This document shows, piece by piece, positions 1 to 11,070 of a stretch of DNA of 64,000 nucleotides (position 1 is the stretch's first letter; each line of letters begins with the position of its first letter). The notes beneath the pieces were generated by a model that worked only from the letters and a program-made list of their open reading frames with translations, was not told where the DNA came from and did no database searches. Location of the stretch: the NCBI GenBank assembly GCA_022376925.1, contig JAIOJX010000004.1, forward strand, positions 123,529,123 to 123,593,122. Reading direction: 5' to 3'. The position numbers and the translations under genes are program-made. Source of the DNA: Tragulus kanchil (taxonomy: Eukaryota > Chordata > Mammalia > Artiodactyla > Tragulidae).

Positions 1-14
1 CACTGCTATATTTA

Positions 15-208
15 AAATGGATACCAACAATGACCTCCCAGATAGCACATGGAACTCTGCTCAATGTTAAGTGGCAACTAGAATGGGGGGAAGTTCTGGG
101 GAGAATGGATACATATATGTGTGTGGCTGAGTCTCTATACTGTTCACCTGCAACCATCACAACATTGTTAATCAGCTATACACCAATACAAAATAAAACG
201 TTTTAAAG
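15..208 (+). mobile_element. Artiodactyl LINE-1 3' end fragment (copy 1)
   Basis: The block resembles the 3' untranslated end of ruminant L1: a 'gcacatggaactctgctcaa' segment, a 'gaatggatacat' segment, 'catcacaacattgttaatca' and an A-rich 'caatacaaaataaaa' end. The rest of the element is missing. Named from general resemblance to artiodactyl L1 tails. Confidence 0.55.
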
Positions 209-376
209 ACAATATATTAAAAAAGAAGACCATTCATGATTGATGAGCACCGCTGGAATAAGCAAGGCCTTTTACTGGTTAAAGACTCCCTCTGCTTGGC
301 TGGTTTTCTTGTGTTTGTGTGCAGTGGACCGTTTGATAACATGTGATACCTACAGAGACATTTAATATAAGGAACC

Positions 377-540
377 CTCACAGGGAACCCTCAAGCTGGA
401 ATCAAGATTGCTGGGAGAAATATCAACAACGTCAGATATATGAATGATACCACTACAATGGCAGAAAATGAAGAGGAACCAAAGAGCCTCTTGATGAGGA
501 TGAAGGAGAAGAGTGAAAAGTTGGCTTAAACTCAACATTT
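377..540 (+). mobile_element. BovB (RTE) LINE, reverse transcriptase fragment, copy 1
   Basis: The translation matches the BovB reverse transcriptase around its catalytic box. The usual YADD is here YMND (codons 437-448), so a catalytic aspartate is lost. The fragment is 5'-truncated and is interrupted at 540 by a SINE-bearing insertion; it resumes at 1045. A dead element. Confidence 0.85.
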
Positions 541-1054
541 AGCCTTGTGTAGGAAATGGCAACCCACTCCAGTATTCTTGCCTGGAGAATCCTTGGAAAG
601 AGGAGCTAACATTACACAGTGTTATATATCAATTATATCTCAGTAAAGCTGGAGATAAAAATTTTTAATAGAAATTTTATATATATATATAAAAAAAAAA
701 CCCCGGGCTTCCCCTGGTGGTCCAGTGGGTAAGGACACTGCCTTGCAGGGCAAGGGGCGCCGGTTCAATCCCTGGCCTGGGAAGATCCCACGTGCCACGG
801 AGTGGCTGGACTCATGTGTGCAATTACCGAGCCGGAGCTCTGGCATGCATGCGCCCAGAGCCAGCGCTCTGCAACGACAGACGCCACCGCAATGGGAGGC
901 CCACAGGAGACAAAGAACAAAGACGGATGAAAATAGAGAAATGAAAGACTAATAGAAGTGGCCCGCCTGCTCCCCTCCCTCCCCAACCCGACCCCCGCCC
1001 AAAATAAATAAATAAATAAATCTTTAAAAAAAAAAAAAAAAACCCTCAACATTT
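531..1054 (+). mobile_element. Chimeric SINE insertion with 10-bp target-site duplication (copy 1)
   Basis: The 10-mer ctcaacattt at 531-540 recurs at 1045-1054, and the BovB reading continues across it, so 541-1044 is one insertion into BovB. The insert is composite: a Bov-tA core piece (about 547-603), an L1-tail-like AT-rich piece with a (TA)n run (about 604-700), then a CHR-type SINE (about 704-1044) with an A tail. The left edge sits next to ttaaac, close to the L1 endonuclease consensus. Confidence 0.7.
704..1044 (+). mobile_element. CHR-type tRNA-Glu SINE (copy 1)
   Basis: It begins gggcttcccctggtggtcca, contains a tRNA B-box-like ggttcaatccc, a 'gggaagatcccacgtgcc' segment and a C-rich stretch, and ends in an (aaat)n and poly-A tail. 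This is the cetartiodactyl CHR SINE layout. It forms the 3' part of the composite insertion 541-1044. Confidence 0.75.
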
Positions 1055-1213
1055 AAAAAACTAAGATTATGGCATCTGGTTCCATCATTTCATGGCAAAC
1101 AGAAGAGGAAAAAGTAGAAGTGGTGACAGACTATTTTCTTGGGCTCCAAAATCACTGTGGATGGTGACTGCTGCCATGAAATGAAAAGATTTTTGAAGGA
1201 AAGCTATCACAAA
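1045..1213 (+). mobile_element. BovB LINE continuation, cut by duplication join (copy 1)
   Basis: BovB sequence resumes after the SINE insertion ('gattatggcatctggttcca', 'tcactgtggatggtgactgc'), then stops abruptly at about 1213 where the second copy of duplication 1 starts. In the second copy the same element runs on to about 2912. Confidence 0.8.
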
Positions 1214-1406
1214 AAATGGATACCAACAATGACCTCCCAGATAGCACATGGAACTCTGCTCAATGTTAAGTGGCAACTAGAATGGGAAGTTCTGGGGAGA
1301 ATGGATACATATATGTGTGTGGCTGAGTCTCTATACTGTTCACCTGCAACCATCACAACATTGTTAATCAGCTATACACCAATACAAAATAAAACGTTTT
1401 AAAGAC
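1213..1406 (+). mobile_element. Artiodactyl LINE-1 3' end fragment (copy 2)
   Basis: Second copy of 15-208 through duplication 1. Four bases fewer in the G run near 1285 than in copy 1. Confidence 0.55.
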
Positions 1407-1572
1407 AATATATTAAAAAAGAAGACCATTCATGATTGATGAGCACCGCTGGAATAAGCAAGGCCTTTTACTGGTTAAAGACTCCCTCTGCTTGGCTGGT
1501 TTTCTTGTGTTTGTGTGCAGTGGACCGTTTGATAACATGTGATACCTACAGAGACATTTAATATAAGGAACC

Positions 1573-1736
1573 CTCACAGGGAACCCTCAAGCTGGAATCA
1601 AGATTGCTGGGAGAAATATCAACAACGTCAGATATATGAATGATACCACTACAATGGCAGAAAATGAAGAGGAACCAAAGAGCCTCTTGATGAGGATGAA
1701 GGAGAAGAGTGAAAAGTTGGCTTAAACTCAACATTT
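1573..1736 (+). mobile_element. BovB LINE, reverse transcriptase fragment, copy 2
   Basis: Second copy of 377-540, with the same YMND in place of YADD. The shared mutation shows that the duplication postdates the decay of the element. Confidence 0.85.
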
Positions 1737-1899
1737 AGCCTTGTGTAGGAAATGGCAACCCACTCCAGTATTCTTGCCTGGAGAATCCTTGGAAAGAGGA
1801 GCTAACATTACACAGTGTTATATATCAATTATATCTCAGTAAAGCTGGAGATAAAAATTTTTAATAGAAATTTTATATATATATATAAAAAAAAAACCC

Positions 1900-2240
1900 C
1901 GGGCTTCCCCTGGTGGTCCAGTGGGTAAGGACACTGCCTTGCAGGGCAAGGGGCGCCGGTTCAATCCCTGGCCTGGGAAGATCCCACGTGCCACGGAGTG
2001 GCTGGACTCATGTGTGCAATTACCGAGCCGGAGCTCTGGCATGCATGCGCCCAGAGCCAGCGCTCTGCAACGACAGACGCCACCGCAATGGGAGGCCCAC
2101 AGGAGACAAAGAACAAAGACGGATGAAAATAGAGAAATGAAAGACTAATAGAAGTGGCCCGCCTGCTCCCCTCCCTCCCCAACCCGACCCCCGCCCAAAA
2201 TAAATAAATAAATAAATCTTTAAAAAAAAAAAAAAAAACC
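1900..2240 (+). mobile_element. CHR-type tRNA-Glu SINE (copy 2)
   Basis: Second copy of 704-1044. It is flanked by the same 10-mer at 1727-1736 and 2241-2250, with the same composite 5' part. Confidence 0.75.
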
Positions 2241-2912
2241 CTCAACATTTAAAAAACTAAGATTATGGCATCTGGTTCCATCATTTCATGGCAAACAGAA
2301 GAGGAAAAAGTAGAAGTGGTGACAGACTATTTTCTTGGGCTCCAAAATCACTGTGGATGGTGACTGCTGCCATGAAATGAAAAGATGCTTGCTCCTTGGA
2401 AGGAAAGCTATCACAAAGCCTAGACAGCATAGGCTGTCAAAAGTGGAGACATCACTTAGAGGACAAAAGTCTGTAATGTCAAAGCTATGGTTTTTTCAGG
2501 AGTTATGTATGGACGTGCCAAAGAGCTGAAGAATTGCTGCTTTCAAACTGTGGTATTGGAGAAAATTCTTATGCTGAAGAACCTTGGTCAGCAATGAGAT
2601 CAAACCAGTCGATCCTAAAGGTAAAGGAAATCAACCATGAATATTCACTGAAAGGACTGATGCTTAAGCTCCAATACTTTGGCCACCTGATGCAATGAGC
2701 CAACTCATTGGAAAAGACCCTGATGCTAGGAAAGATCGAGAGCAGGAGGAGGAGGAGATGGCAGAGGATAAGATGGTTAGAGAGCATCACTGACTCTGTG
2801 GACATGAATTTGAGCAAAATCTGGGAGATGGTGGAGGACAGAGGAACCTGACATGCTGCAGTCCATGGGGTTGCAAAGAGTCGGACACCACTTAGCCACT
2901 GAACAACAACAA
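2241..2912 (+). mobile_element. BovB LINE 3' part, complete to its end
   Basis: Continues the BovB of 1573-1736 after the SINE. It runs through the region downstream of the reverse transcriptase to the typical BovB 3' end ('gcagtccatggggttgcaaa', 'gagtcggacaccacttagcc', then acaacaac). Many frameshifts and stops. This is the only full 3' end of this element in the window. Confidence 0.85.
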
Positions 2913-3698
2913 AACCCTCAAAGGAAATCCTCATTTGAACAGATGAATTGACAATGACTAGATTTGAGACTCCCTGACTGTCAGACGGTGATGAATTTAA
3001 TTTGAATGATATTTTGGATGAGTAGAAACAGTCCCTCTGACAGATGTTACCAAGCCAAACTCAGGAGTCCATAAATACCCAACCCTGTCTTCCTCCAGAG
3101 TCTGCAACACAAGCCAGAAACCTAAGAGTTAGTTGGATGGGTTCTCCACATCTTCTGCCCCATTTTCATCTGTCAGCTTTACCTCTTCAGTATCTTTGGA
3201 ATTCATCCCACCCCCTTTATTCTCTCTAATGCCCTGCCAAGCCCGAGCCATGAGCTCTCTCTTAGACTTTGGGAATGGCCTCAAACACCCCTGAGGAGCC
3301 TCGGGCTCCCTCCAGTCCATTTTTTCATGCAAAAATTATGTTTTGAAACAAATGTAATCACGGAATCCCTCTGAATAAAACATTGAAAGGATTTTCTTCA
3401 TTCATAGGGTTACTATAATCCAACCTGTGAGTTAATAGTTATTAGTTATCCCCCAATATTCACTCTCCCCACTTCCAATAAGTAACAGAATCCAGCGAGA
3501 AATCACCTGTCACAGCCAACCTTGCAATCACTTCTAATCATAAGACTCAGTTCTGGCTACAGGATGTGAGCAGAAGTGACAGCAGCACCTTTCATGAAAT
3601 GTGTGTCCCTTTCACTTCCCCTTCTCCACTCTTGCTGCCTTGATGGGCTGGTTTATCAAGCAGAGAGGAGGGCACCTAAATCTGTGGAACATTTCTAG
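2913..3698. other. No recognised feature
   Basis: No gene, RNA or named repeat recognised. About 3400-3690 could be an old interspersed element, but I cannot name it. Confidence 0.4.
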
Positions 3699-3892
3699 GG
3701 CTTCCCAGGTGGCATCAGTGGTAAAGAAGACCCCTGTAGTGCAGGAGACGGGGGTTCAACCCCTGGGTGGGGAAGATCTCCTGGCAACCCCCTCCAGTAT
3801 TCTTGCCTGGAAAAGTCCATGGACAGAGGAGCCTGGCAAGCTACAGTCCCTGGGGTGGCAAAGACTCAGACGTGACTGAGCGCCTGAGGATG
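3699..3892 (+). mobile_element. Bov-tA SINE
   Basis: Starts 'gggcttcccaggtggcatca', has the tRNA-derived box ggttcaacccc, then the BovA core ('ccagtattcttgcctgg', 'catggacagaggagcctgg') and the end 'cagacgtgactgagcg'. Near full length. Confidence 0.9.
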
Positions 3893-4149
3893 CACGCATA
3901 AGTTGGACCTCAGAGAATCAGGGTTTGAGCACTGGTTAAAGGACCAACTAGTCAGTGGTTTCTTGACCAGCCAGCCCGGGTCTTTCTAACTTATCCTTGA
4001 AAGAGACTCTTTTTCACCTAATTTTTTCAGGTTCAACTGAAAATAAGTGAGGAAGAATAATCAAGATGTGTAAAAGCACAGACTTAAATTTCGTCCTCAA
4101 TAACTATACAGAAACTGGACCTGCGCTCATGAGAGTCTGACACGGACTT

Positions 4150-4422
4150 TTTTTAAATTTTGGCCTCTTTTACTGGTTTTTTACTTATTTATTTTCATTC
4201 ATCTTTATTCTTTATCCTGTGTGGGCCTCCCACTGCAGTGGCCTCTCTCATTGCACAGCACTGGTTCTGGGCACATGCGCTCCAGAATGCTGGCTCGTAA
4301 TTGGACACACCGGCACAGCCACTCCTCATCATGTGGGATCTTCGCGGGCCAATGATCGAACTGGTGCCCCTTGCACAGCAAGGTGGACTCTCTACCTACT
4401 GGACCACCAGGGAAGCCCTGAT
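4150..4422 (-). mobile_element. CHR-type tRNA-Glu SINE, reverse strand
   Basis: Reverse complement of the CHR layout: T-rich tail first, 'catgtgggatcttcgcgggc', then 'ggaccaccagggaagcc' at the 5' end near 4420. More diverged than the copies at 704 and 28790. Confidence 0.75.
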
Positions 4423-5092
4423 TTGAAATTTTTTTAATGAGCCTTAAGACACACCTCCTCTTCCATTTCTAAGAGCATTATGAATTCTAGTGTGCTAAAA
4501 CCACAAGTATTTAGAACTGAGTAGTTTTATTGAGGGAATTATTAGGGTCCACAGAAATGACCATCCTCAACAGACAGAAATAATATTTGGTCTATTAAAG
4601 AAAACAGGTGACACTCTGCCCAATCCTATCCCAAACAAAATTAGCAAACCTCAAGTTACTAGGGGATTTACTGAATAAATAAAATTTGGCAGTAAATAAT
4701 GGTTATACAAAGAGTAGGAAAGTATGGGGCCTTAGGAACAGGAACTTTCTAGTTTTTTATACCCATTCCCCTCTGACTAAGCTATATCCAAACATGAGGC
4801 TTTCTGCTTCAAGCAGAATTTTATTTGTAGATACTTCAAATTTAGATATTTATACCAAGAACATGAGCTAAATCAAGAGTAGGGGTACACGATGTGAATT
4901 CGCAAAGTGATCATTTTCCCCAGAGTCAGTTTGGCTTTCTGATTATTAAATGTACAGTACTTATTTTCATGGGAATTTGGTAAGTATTAATATAATGTAA
5001 AATGAATTTTAGATTTCTCTTTTGTCAGTCTTCTTATAATAGTGTTTCTTAAAAAAGTGGAAAACAGATCTTACACCAAAAATTTGTTTATT
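4423..5092. other. No recognised feature
   Basis: AT-rich sequence with no open frame of note and no repeat I can name. Confidence 0.4.
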
Positions 5093-5699
5093 TTTCTTCT
5101 TCCATTTAACATTAGTGTCTGACGCATCTGCCAATTAGATTGCCACGTTTTCTAGGAAATGCAGCTTTTAGCAATTCTTTGTTGATTCAAATGAAATCAA
5201 CCTGGCTCAGCTAGTAGTGACTGATAAGACTGAGAATGAAGTCCCAATATCAAGGGCAGAACAGTAAAAAATGCTTGAAACTCAATGTTGGATGGCCCAG
5301 GAAGACTTTCACCTTGTTGAAGTAACAAGAATGAGGAAAGAGAGATTGAGGACATCAGGAAGAATCCAGGAGAGGTCCCTGAGGTAGTGAGAGGGAGATA
5401 CAAGAGGAAGACTGCACACAGGCACAGAGATGTGGTATCTTTATACTAAGTTCCCATTATATAGAATACCATTGAAACATCCTCTCCCTTGTTGCCTGAG
5501 AAAGTATAATCCCCATCTACCCAAAATAAAAAATTTAAAAAGTGAATGTAAATGGATATATGAATTAATATTACATCATATTCTTATTCAGGTGCTGGAA
5601 TTTTTCAAACTGAGTCATAGCCTATAATTAGGCTGTGGAATCAATTCAGTGGATCAAGCACAGCTTTGTCAATTTGCTTAAATGAATGGGATGGAACGG

Positions 5700-6045
5700 T
5701 GCTATGGACCAAATATTTGTGCCCCTTGACACCCAAATTCATATACTGAAATGGAGTGGGGGAGGGTCTTGAGGTGATTAGATCATGAGGGTAGAGCCTT
5801 CATGAGGAGCACCAATGCCCTTATCAAAGTGGTTCCAAAGAGTTCTCTCTACCTTTCTTCCATGTGAGGACACAGCAAAAAGTGCTGTCTGTGAACCAGG
5901 AAGTGGGCTCTCACCAGACTCTTAGCCTGCTGACGCCTTCATCATAGACTTCCCAGCTCCAGAACTGTGAGAAATGAACTTCTGTTATTTATAAGCCATT
6001 CAGCTGATGGTACTTCTGTTATAGAAGACCAAGCAGACTAAGACA
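5700..6045 (+). mobile_element. MaLR-type solitary LTR (copy 1)
   Basis: Resembles mammalian MLT1/MST LTRs: 'tgctatggaccaaatatttg' start, 'ccatgtgaggacacagcaaa', 'ctccagaactgtgagaaatg', and an end at gactaagaca. No internal retroviral sequence is attached. Old and diverged. Confidence 0.7.
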
Positions 6046-6928
6046 AATGGAATGGAATGGTTGTCTCTTCACATGAAAAAATGTTTCATGGATGCGTATG
6101 ACTATTAGCTCATTCTGAAAACTCGATTATTTCTTCCTGTGGATAGTAGTCAAAAAAGTTTGTAGGTCATTGATATAGACTGCCTCTAATTATTAAATAC
6201 CATAAGTAATGGTACAACAAACATCTTCTGGCAGGGAGGGGACTTGGCCTGTATTGCAATTTATTGCCTAATGGTTGATTCCCAGAAACAATGTTACTGC
6301 ATGAAAGTGGTAAAACAATAAGTTTCTTCTTCCATTTAACATTAGTGTCTGACGCATCTGCCAATTAGATTGCCACGTTTTCTAGGAAATGCAGCTTTTA
6401 GCAATTCTTTGTTGATTCAAATGAAATCAACCTGGCTCAGCTAGTAGTGACTGATAAGACTGAGAATGAAGTCCCAATATCAAGGGCAGAACAGTAAAAA
6501 TGCTTGAAACTCAATGTTGGATGGCCCAGGAAGACTTTCACCTTGTTGAAGTAACAAGAATGAGGAAAGAGAGATTGAGGACATCAGGAAGAATCCAGGA
6601 GAGGTCCCTGAGGTAGTGAGAGGGAGATACAAGAGGAAGACTGCACACAGGCACAGAGATGTGGTATCTTTATACTAAGTTCCCATTATATAGAATACCA
6701 TTGAAACATCCTCTCCCTTGTTGCCTGAGAAAGTATAATCCCCATCTACCCAAAATAAAAAATTTAAAAAGTGAATGTAAATGGATATATGAATTAATAT
6801 TACATCATATTCTTATTCAGGTGCTGGAATTTTTCAAACTGAGTCATAGCCTATAATTAGGCTGTGGAATCAATTCAGTGGATCAAGCACAGCTTTGTCA
6901 ATTTGCTTAAATGAATGGGATGGAACGG

Positions 6929-7274
6929 TGCTATGGACCAAATATTTGTGCCCCTTGACACCCAAATTCATATACTGAAATGGAGTGGGGGAGGGTCTTG
7001 AGGTGATTAGATCATGAGGGTAGAGCCTTCATGAGGAGCACCAATGCCCTTATCAAAGTGGTTCCAAAGAGTTCTCTCTACCTTTCTTCCATGTGAGGAC
7101 ACAGCAAAAAGTGCTGTCTGTGAACCAGGAAGTGGGCTCTCACCAGACTCTTAGCCTGCTGACGCCTTCATCATAGACTTCCCAGCTCCAGAACTGTGAG
7201 AAATGAACTTCTGTTATTTATAAGCCATTCAGCTGATGGTACTTCTGTTATAGAAGACCAAGCAGACTAAGACA
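6929..7274 (+). mobile_element. MaLR-type solitary LTR (copy 2)
   Basis: Second copy of 5700-6045 through duplication 2; not an independent insertion. Confidence 0.7.
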
Positions 7275-7546
7275 AATGGAATGGAATGGTTGTCTCTTCA
7301 CATGAAAAAATGTTTCATGGATGCGTATGACTATTAGCTCATTCTGAAAACTCGATTATTTCTTCCTGTGGATAGTAGTCAAAAAAGTTTGTAGGTCATT
7401 GATATAGACTGCCTCTAATTATTAAATACCATAAGTAATGGTACAACAAACATCTTCTGGCAGGGAGGGGACTTGGCCTGTATTGCAATTTATTGCCTAA
7501 TGGTTGATTCCCAGAAACAATGTTACTGCATGAAAGTGGTAAAACA

Positions 7547-8555
7547 TTTATGAGGGTTTTTTTGATAAGTATCACTCAATGGTTTCAAACTGTCCTAATT
7601 TAGGCTCAGACCAGACCAGCAGAGAATTTCAATATCTGTGTACAATTGTCAGCAAAAATTGTATTCTCTTCCCATCATTGCTAATGTGATGGGTAAAAAT
7701 GATCTTTCATTATTTTAATACACAGTTATTTGAAAGAGTGAGATTAATTCTTTGAAACATTTAATGTGAATTATCTATATATGTCCTTTCCTTTGCATTG
7801 AGTTCTTTTCTTTGTTGAAGATCCTACCTTTTTATTTCTGCTCTTTTATGCACTTTTTAAGGGACAGCTTCTGAGTTATTCTCTAGGGATGAAGGTGTAG
7901 CAAGGAGAGAAAATGAGAGAACATTTCAATTGGTGTGATTTTGCCAGACTGATATCAGACAACCGTGAGAGTTTTAATTCTTCACTTGATTTTGAGCCAG
8001 TGGCATGTATATTATTAAAAATAACTTTAAAAAATAACCAGTGCCAGAAATGAGGCCATTATTTAAGTTTATACTTTGTACTTTCCTCTCTGTGCCAAAT
8101 ACTTCAATAGTATATTTACTTTTTTAAAATTAAGATAGTATAACTGGAAAATATGGAAGAGCAAGTACACACCAAAGAAGGTAGACTGAGAAGCTCCAAC
8201 ATACATAGGATGGGAATTCCAGGAGGAGGAAATTTAATTCAACTGCAAAGAATAAGTTTTGGAAAAGATTATTATTGACAATTTTATAAAAATTAAAGAA
8301 TGAAATGAGTTTTCTGTTTAAAAGCAAAAGTAACTATTGAGTTGCATAAACAAAAAGTAAAAGATCCACTCTAGTGCATCAGGATAAAGAAAAAAATTTT
8401 AAAAGCACTGTAAGAGGCAGATTACCTAGTAAGAAACTCAAATGTACAAGTAGAAGATTTTCTTTCAGTAACAACAGATACCAGGACACAAATAGAAACT
8501 TCTAAAGTGGTAGAGAAACACCCATCTATTTAGAATTTGATACCCACCTAATACT
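7547..8555. other. No recognised feature
   Basis: AT-rich. The A-rich stretch 8120-8540 has the look of an old L1-family fragment, but I cannot place it. Confidence 0.35.
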
Positions 8556-8768
8556 GGCTCTTCTGATATCTCAGATGGTAAAGGATCTGCCTGCAATGTC
8601 GGAGACCTGGTTTAGATCCCTGGGTAGGGAAGATCCCCTGGAGTAGGGAATGGCAACCCACTCCAGTATTCTTGTCTGGAAAATCCCATGGACAGAGGAG
8701 TCTAGTGGGCTACTGTCCATGGGGTTGCAAGGAGTGCCAGTCAAGACTAAGTGACTAACAGACACAAA
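8556..8768 (+). mobile_element. Bov-tA SINE
   Basis: tRNA-like head ('cagatggtaaaggatctgcc') and BovA core ('ggaatggcaacccactccag', 'cccatggacagaggag', 'ccatggggttgcaagga'). It ends just upstream of the PARK7 retrocopy. Confidence 0.9.
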
Positions 8769-8810
8769 CCCAGCTAGATGCTCTCTAAGTCTTTTGAATG
8801 GGTGGGTAGC

Positions 8811-9448
8811 GAAGCAAGAAGCATATGAAGACGCAAAAAAAGAGGGACCTTATGCTGTGGTGGTTCTGCCAGGAGGTAATCTGGGTGCACAGAATTTATC
8901 CGAGTCAGCTGCTGTGAAGGAGATCCTGAGGGAACAAGAGAAGAGGAAGGGCCTCATCGCCGCCATCTGTGCAGATACTACAGCTCTGCTGGCTCACGAA
9001 ATAAGTTTTGGAAACAAAGTTACAACAAACTCACTTGCTAAAGACACAATGATGAATGGAAGTCATTACACCTACTTAGAGAACTGTGTGGAAAGGGATG
9101 GCCTGATCCTCACCAGCCCAGGGCTGGGAACCAGCTTCGAGTTTGCTCTGGCGATTGTCGAGGCACTGGCTGGCAAGGAGGTGGCCGACCAGGGGAAGGC
9201 CCCGCTGGTTGTTAAAGATTAGAGCAGAGAGGCTTGAAACAGGCTACTTGTAATCCAGCCTCACCATGTTCACTTTAAACAAAAAGGGGAGGTCACTGTG
9301 CAGAGAAGCTGTTGGCATCCCCTGCCCCTGCCGTCCAGCTGTGGCTCTGAGGACAGCTACCAGATTCCTTGACCTACAGTCGTGTTTCCACATTTCTGAA
9401 CATGGAATGCAGAATAAACACAGCATTTAGCAGAAAAAAAAAAAAAAA
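8811..9448 (+). pseudogene. PARK7: 5'-truncated processed pseudogene of PARK7 (DJ-1)
   Basis: The translation matches the protein deglycase/chaperone DJ-1 from about residue 59 to its C-terminal lysine-aspartate, with the [10 protein letters not shown] motif and the nucleophile-elbow AAIC (Cys106 equivalent, codon 8968-8970). There are no introns; a TAG stop at 9220-9222 is followed by a 3' UTR, AATAAA at 9413-9418 and an A run at 9434-9448, so it came from a processed mRNA. The first 58 or so residues, including the Glu18 region, are absent. The frame stays open for 142 codons, but upstream it begins at a TTG, not an ATG; the first in-frame ATG lies well inside. His126 of the human protein is Asn here (9028-9030), and the residues after the cysteine are changed (Gly-Pro to Asp-Thr). 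I infer a non-functional retrocopy. The family assignment is very secure; the 5' edge is approximate. Confidence 0.95.
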
Positions 9449-9899
9449 GGAAAGAAAAAAACCTGAGTTTACAACTTAAAAATTCTAACATAAATAATTA
9501 CTAAAGGAATTATTTTGCAAGAAGAGAAAAAGTCTTAAATGCTGAAATTTTTGTCTCTTAAAAAAAAAGATTCTCTTCTAGTTCCTCCAGTTATCTTCCA
9601 GTAGTTATTGTACGATTATGCTTCTTCCCTTTAAACTGAAACTTTTGGAAGGAATTGCATTATGTTTTAATTTACAATTCATTTTTATTTCTTTTCTTAA
9701 ATGCATTCAATTAAGACAGTATTATGCACTCAATTAAGACTTTAATTCCCACCACTCCAAATAAGTACCTTTAGTCCTGGTCTCTAATGGCTTCTATTAG
9801 TATACTGCTAAATCTAGTAGCTACTTCTTAATCATCTTCATTGAACTTGTTAACAACATATGACACAGTGGCTTCCTCTTTGAAACATCATCTTAGTCT
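9449..9899. other. No recognised feature
   Basis: AT-rich sequence after the retrocopy's A tail. No repeat or gene recognised. Confidence 0.4.
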
Positions 9900-11070
9900 G
9901 ATCATTTTATCTGTGAGCTCTTTCATGATAACCTACACTCTCCACTGATTCTCCCATATTCTGCTGTGTCCTCTTCATTTTCTCAACTATGTACATTGGC
10001 ATGCCCCTAGGATTTCTCCTCTCCTTTTTCCCCTACTTACAGTTATTCCCTAAGTAGCCTCATTCAGTATTATGCCATCAACATCATCTATGATTATATT
10101 CTCCAAATATATAACTTCAAGTCATATCTCTTTTTGAACTACAGGTTCATATCCAATGACTAGTAATTCCCTTGGATGTTTGATAGGACTCTCAAGCCTA
10201 TAAATCTATAGCCAAACTTCTGATTTTACCATCCTAACCTGTTCATTCTACAGTCTTGGCATTTCAATCGATATCACCCTCATCCTTCCAGATTCCCAGG
10301 CCTTTCACTCATACCTCTGATCAATCATGAACTAATTCTCTTAGACATACCTTAAAATTATCTCCAGAATGTGATCACTGCTTACCGTCCCCATTTTAAT
10401 CTTCCTTATCTAAGATACTAACATTTTTTATCTGAATTATCATGATAATTTCTTAATTGGTCCACTTTCTAGTCTTGAATCATCTTAGGTCCAAATACAT
10501 AAGCGACCTACCAAGATCTTAATCTTGCTAAAACAAGAATGTGTCATTCCTTGTTCAAGACTCTCTGATAGTATCCATCCCACTCAGAGTAAATGCCAAA
10601 ATGCTCACCGCGGTCTGAGCATCTTGCTTGATCCCTCAACCCACACTCTCACCCATTATCTCTGCTGCCATCGACCACTATTTTTTTTGGTGGGGGGGGG
10701 CTCATTCTGCTCCAACAACACTAGACTGTTTGATGCTTCTTAGCTCTCATGCAACATATGCCATCTCTGCATAGAGTACTTTTCTCCTAGACTTCCTTCA
10801 AGTATCCATTGAAACACCAGTTTATCTGTGAGCTCTTTCCTGATAACCTATGTTAATAATAACCCTTACACTCATTTTTTTCCATAGCACTTATCTTTAT
10901 TATATAGTTGTCAACTTTTCTCTTTCCTATTTCTAGAATATCAACTATATGAGTTCAGGGACTTTTGTCCATTCTGTTCACTGCTGTGGCTCCAAGGACC
11001 TATAACCATGGCAGGCCAACAGAAAACAATGCCATAAGGATTTATGAGATGAACAAATAACTTATGAGGA
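9900..11070 (+). mobile_element. LINE-2 (L2) fragment
   Basis: The order of weak matches fits the C-terminal coding part and 3' end of L2: 'ccaatgactagtaattccc' then a 'ttggatgtttgatagg' segment, 'atccatcccactcagagtaa', a 'cccattatctctgctgcc' segment, 'ccatagcacttatctttatt', and 'ctgttcactgctgtggctcc'. Diverged, frames broken. Confidence 0.6.

Larger units (their letters stand above)
15..2417. repeat. Tandem duplication 1 (unit about 1.2 kb)
   Basis: About 15-1213 is repeated at about 1214-2417, offset 1196 over most of its length. The unit holds an L1 tail, part of a BovB LINE and a CHR SINE, so the join falls inside one BovB element. Near the join the first copy has lost about 8 bases relative to the second (around 1187-1200 against 2383-2404), and its start has four extra G/A bases near 88. 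Probably an unmerged assembly overlap. Confidence 0.95.
5093..7546. repeat. Tandem duplication 2 (unit about 1.23 kb)
   Basis: About 5093-6317 is repeated at about 6323-7546, offset 1229. The copies are almost identical; one visible difference is a shorter A run in copy 2 (around 6496 against 5266). The unit contains a MaLR LTR and otherwise unrecognised sequence. No terminal repeats or target duplications frame it. Probably an unmerged overlap. Confidence 0.95.

Noticed and set aside
2569..2934. 121-codon open frame on the minus strand
   Set aside because: Antisense of the BovB 3' region; a recurring shadow frame of this repeat.
8556..8768. tRNA-like heads of Bov-tA SINEs as tRNA genes (here and at the other SINEs)
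   Set aside because: The heads are tRNA-Glu derived but continue into the BovA core and lack an intact cloverleaf; they are retroposons, not tRNA genes.
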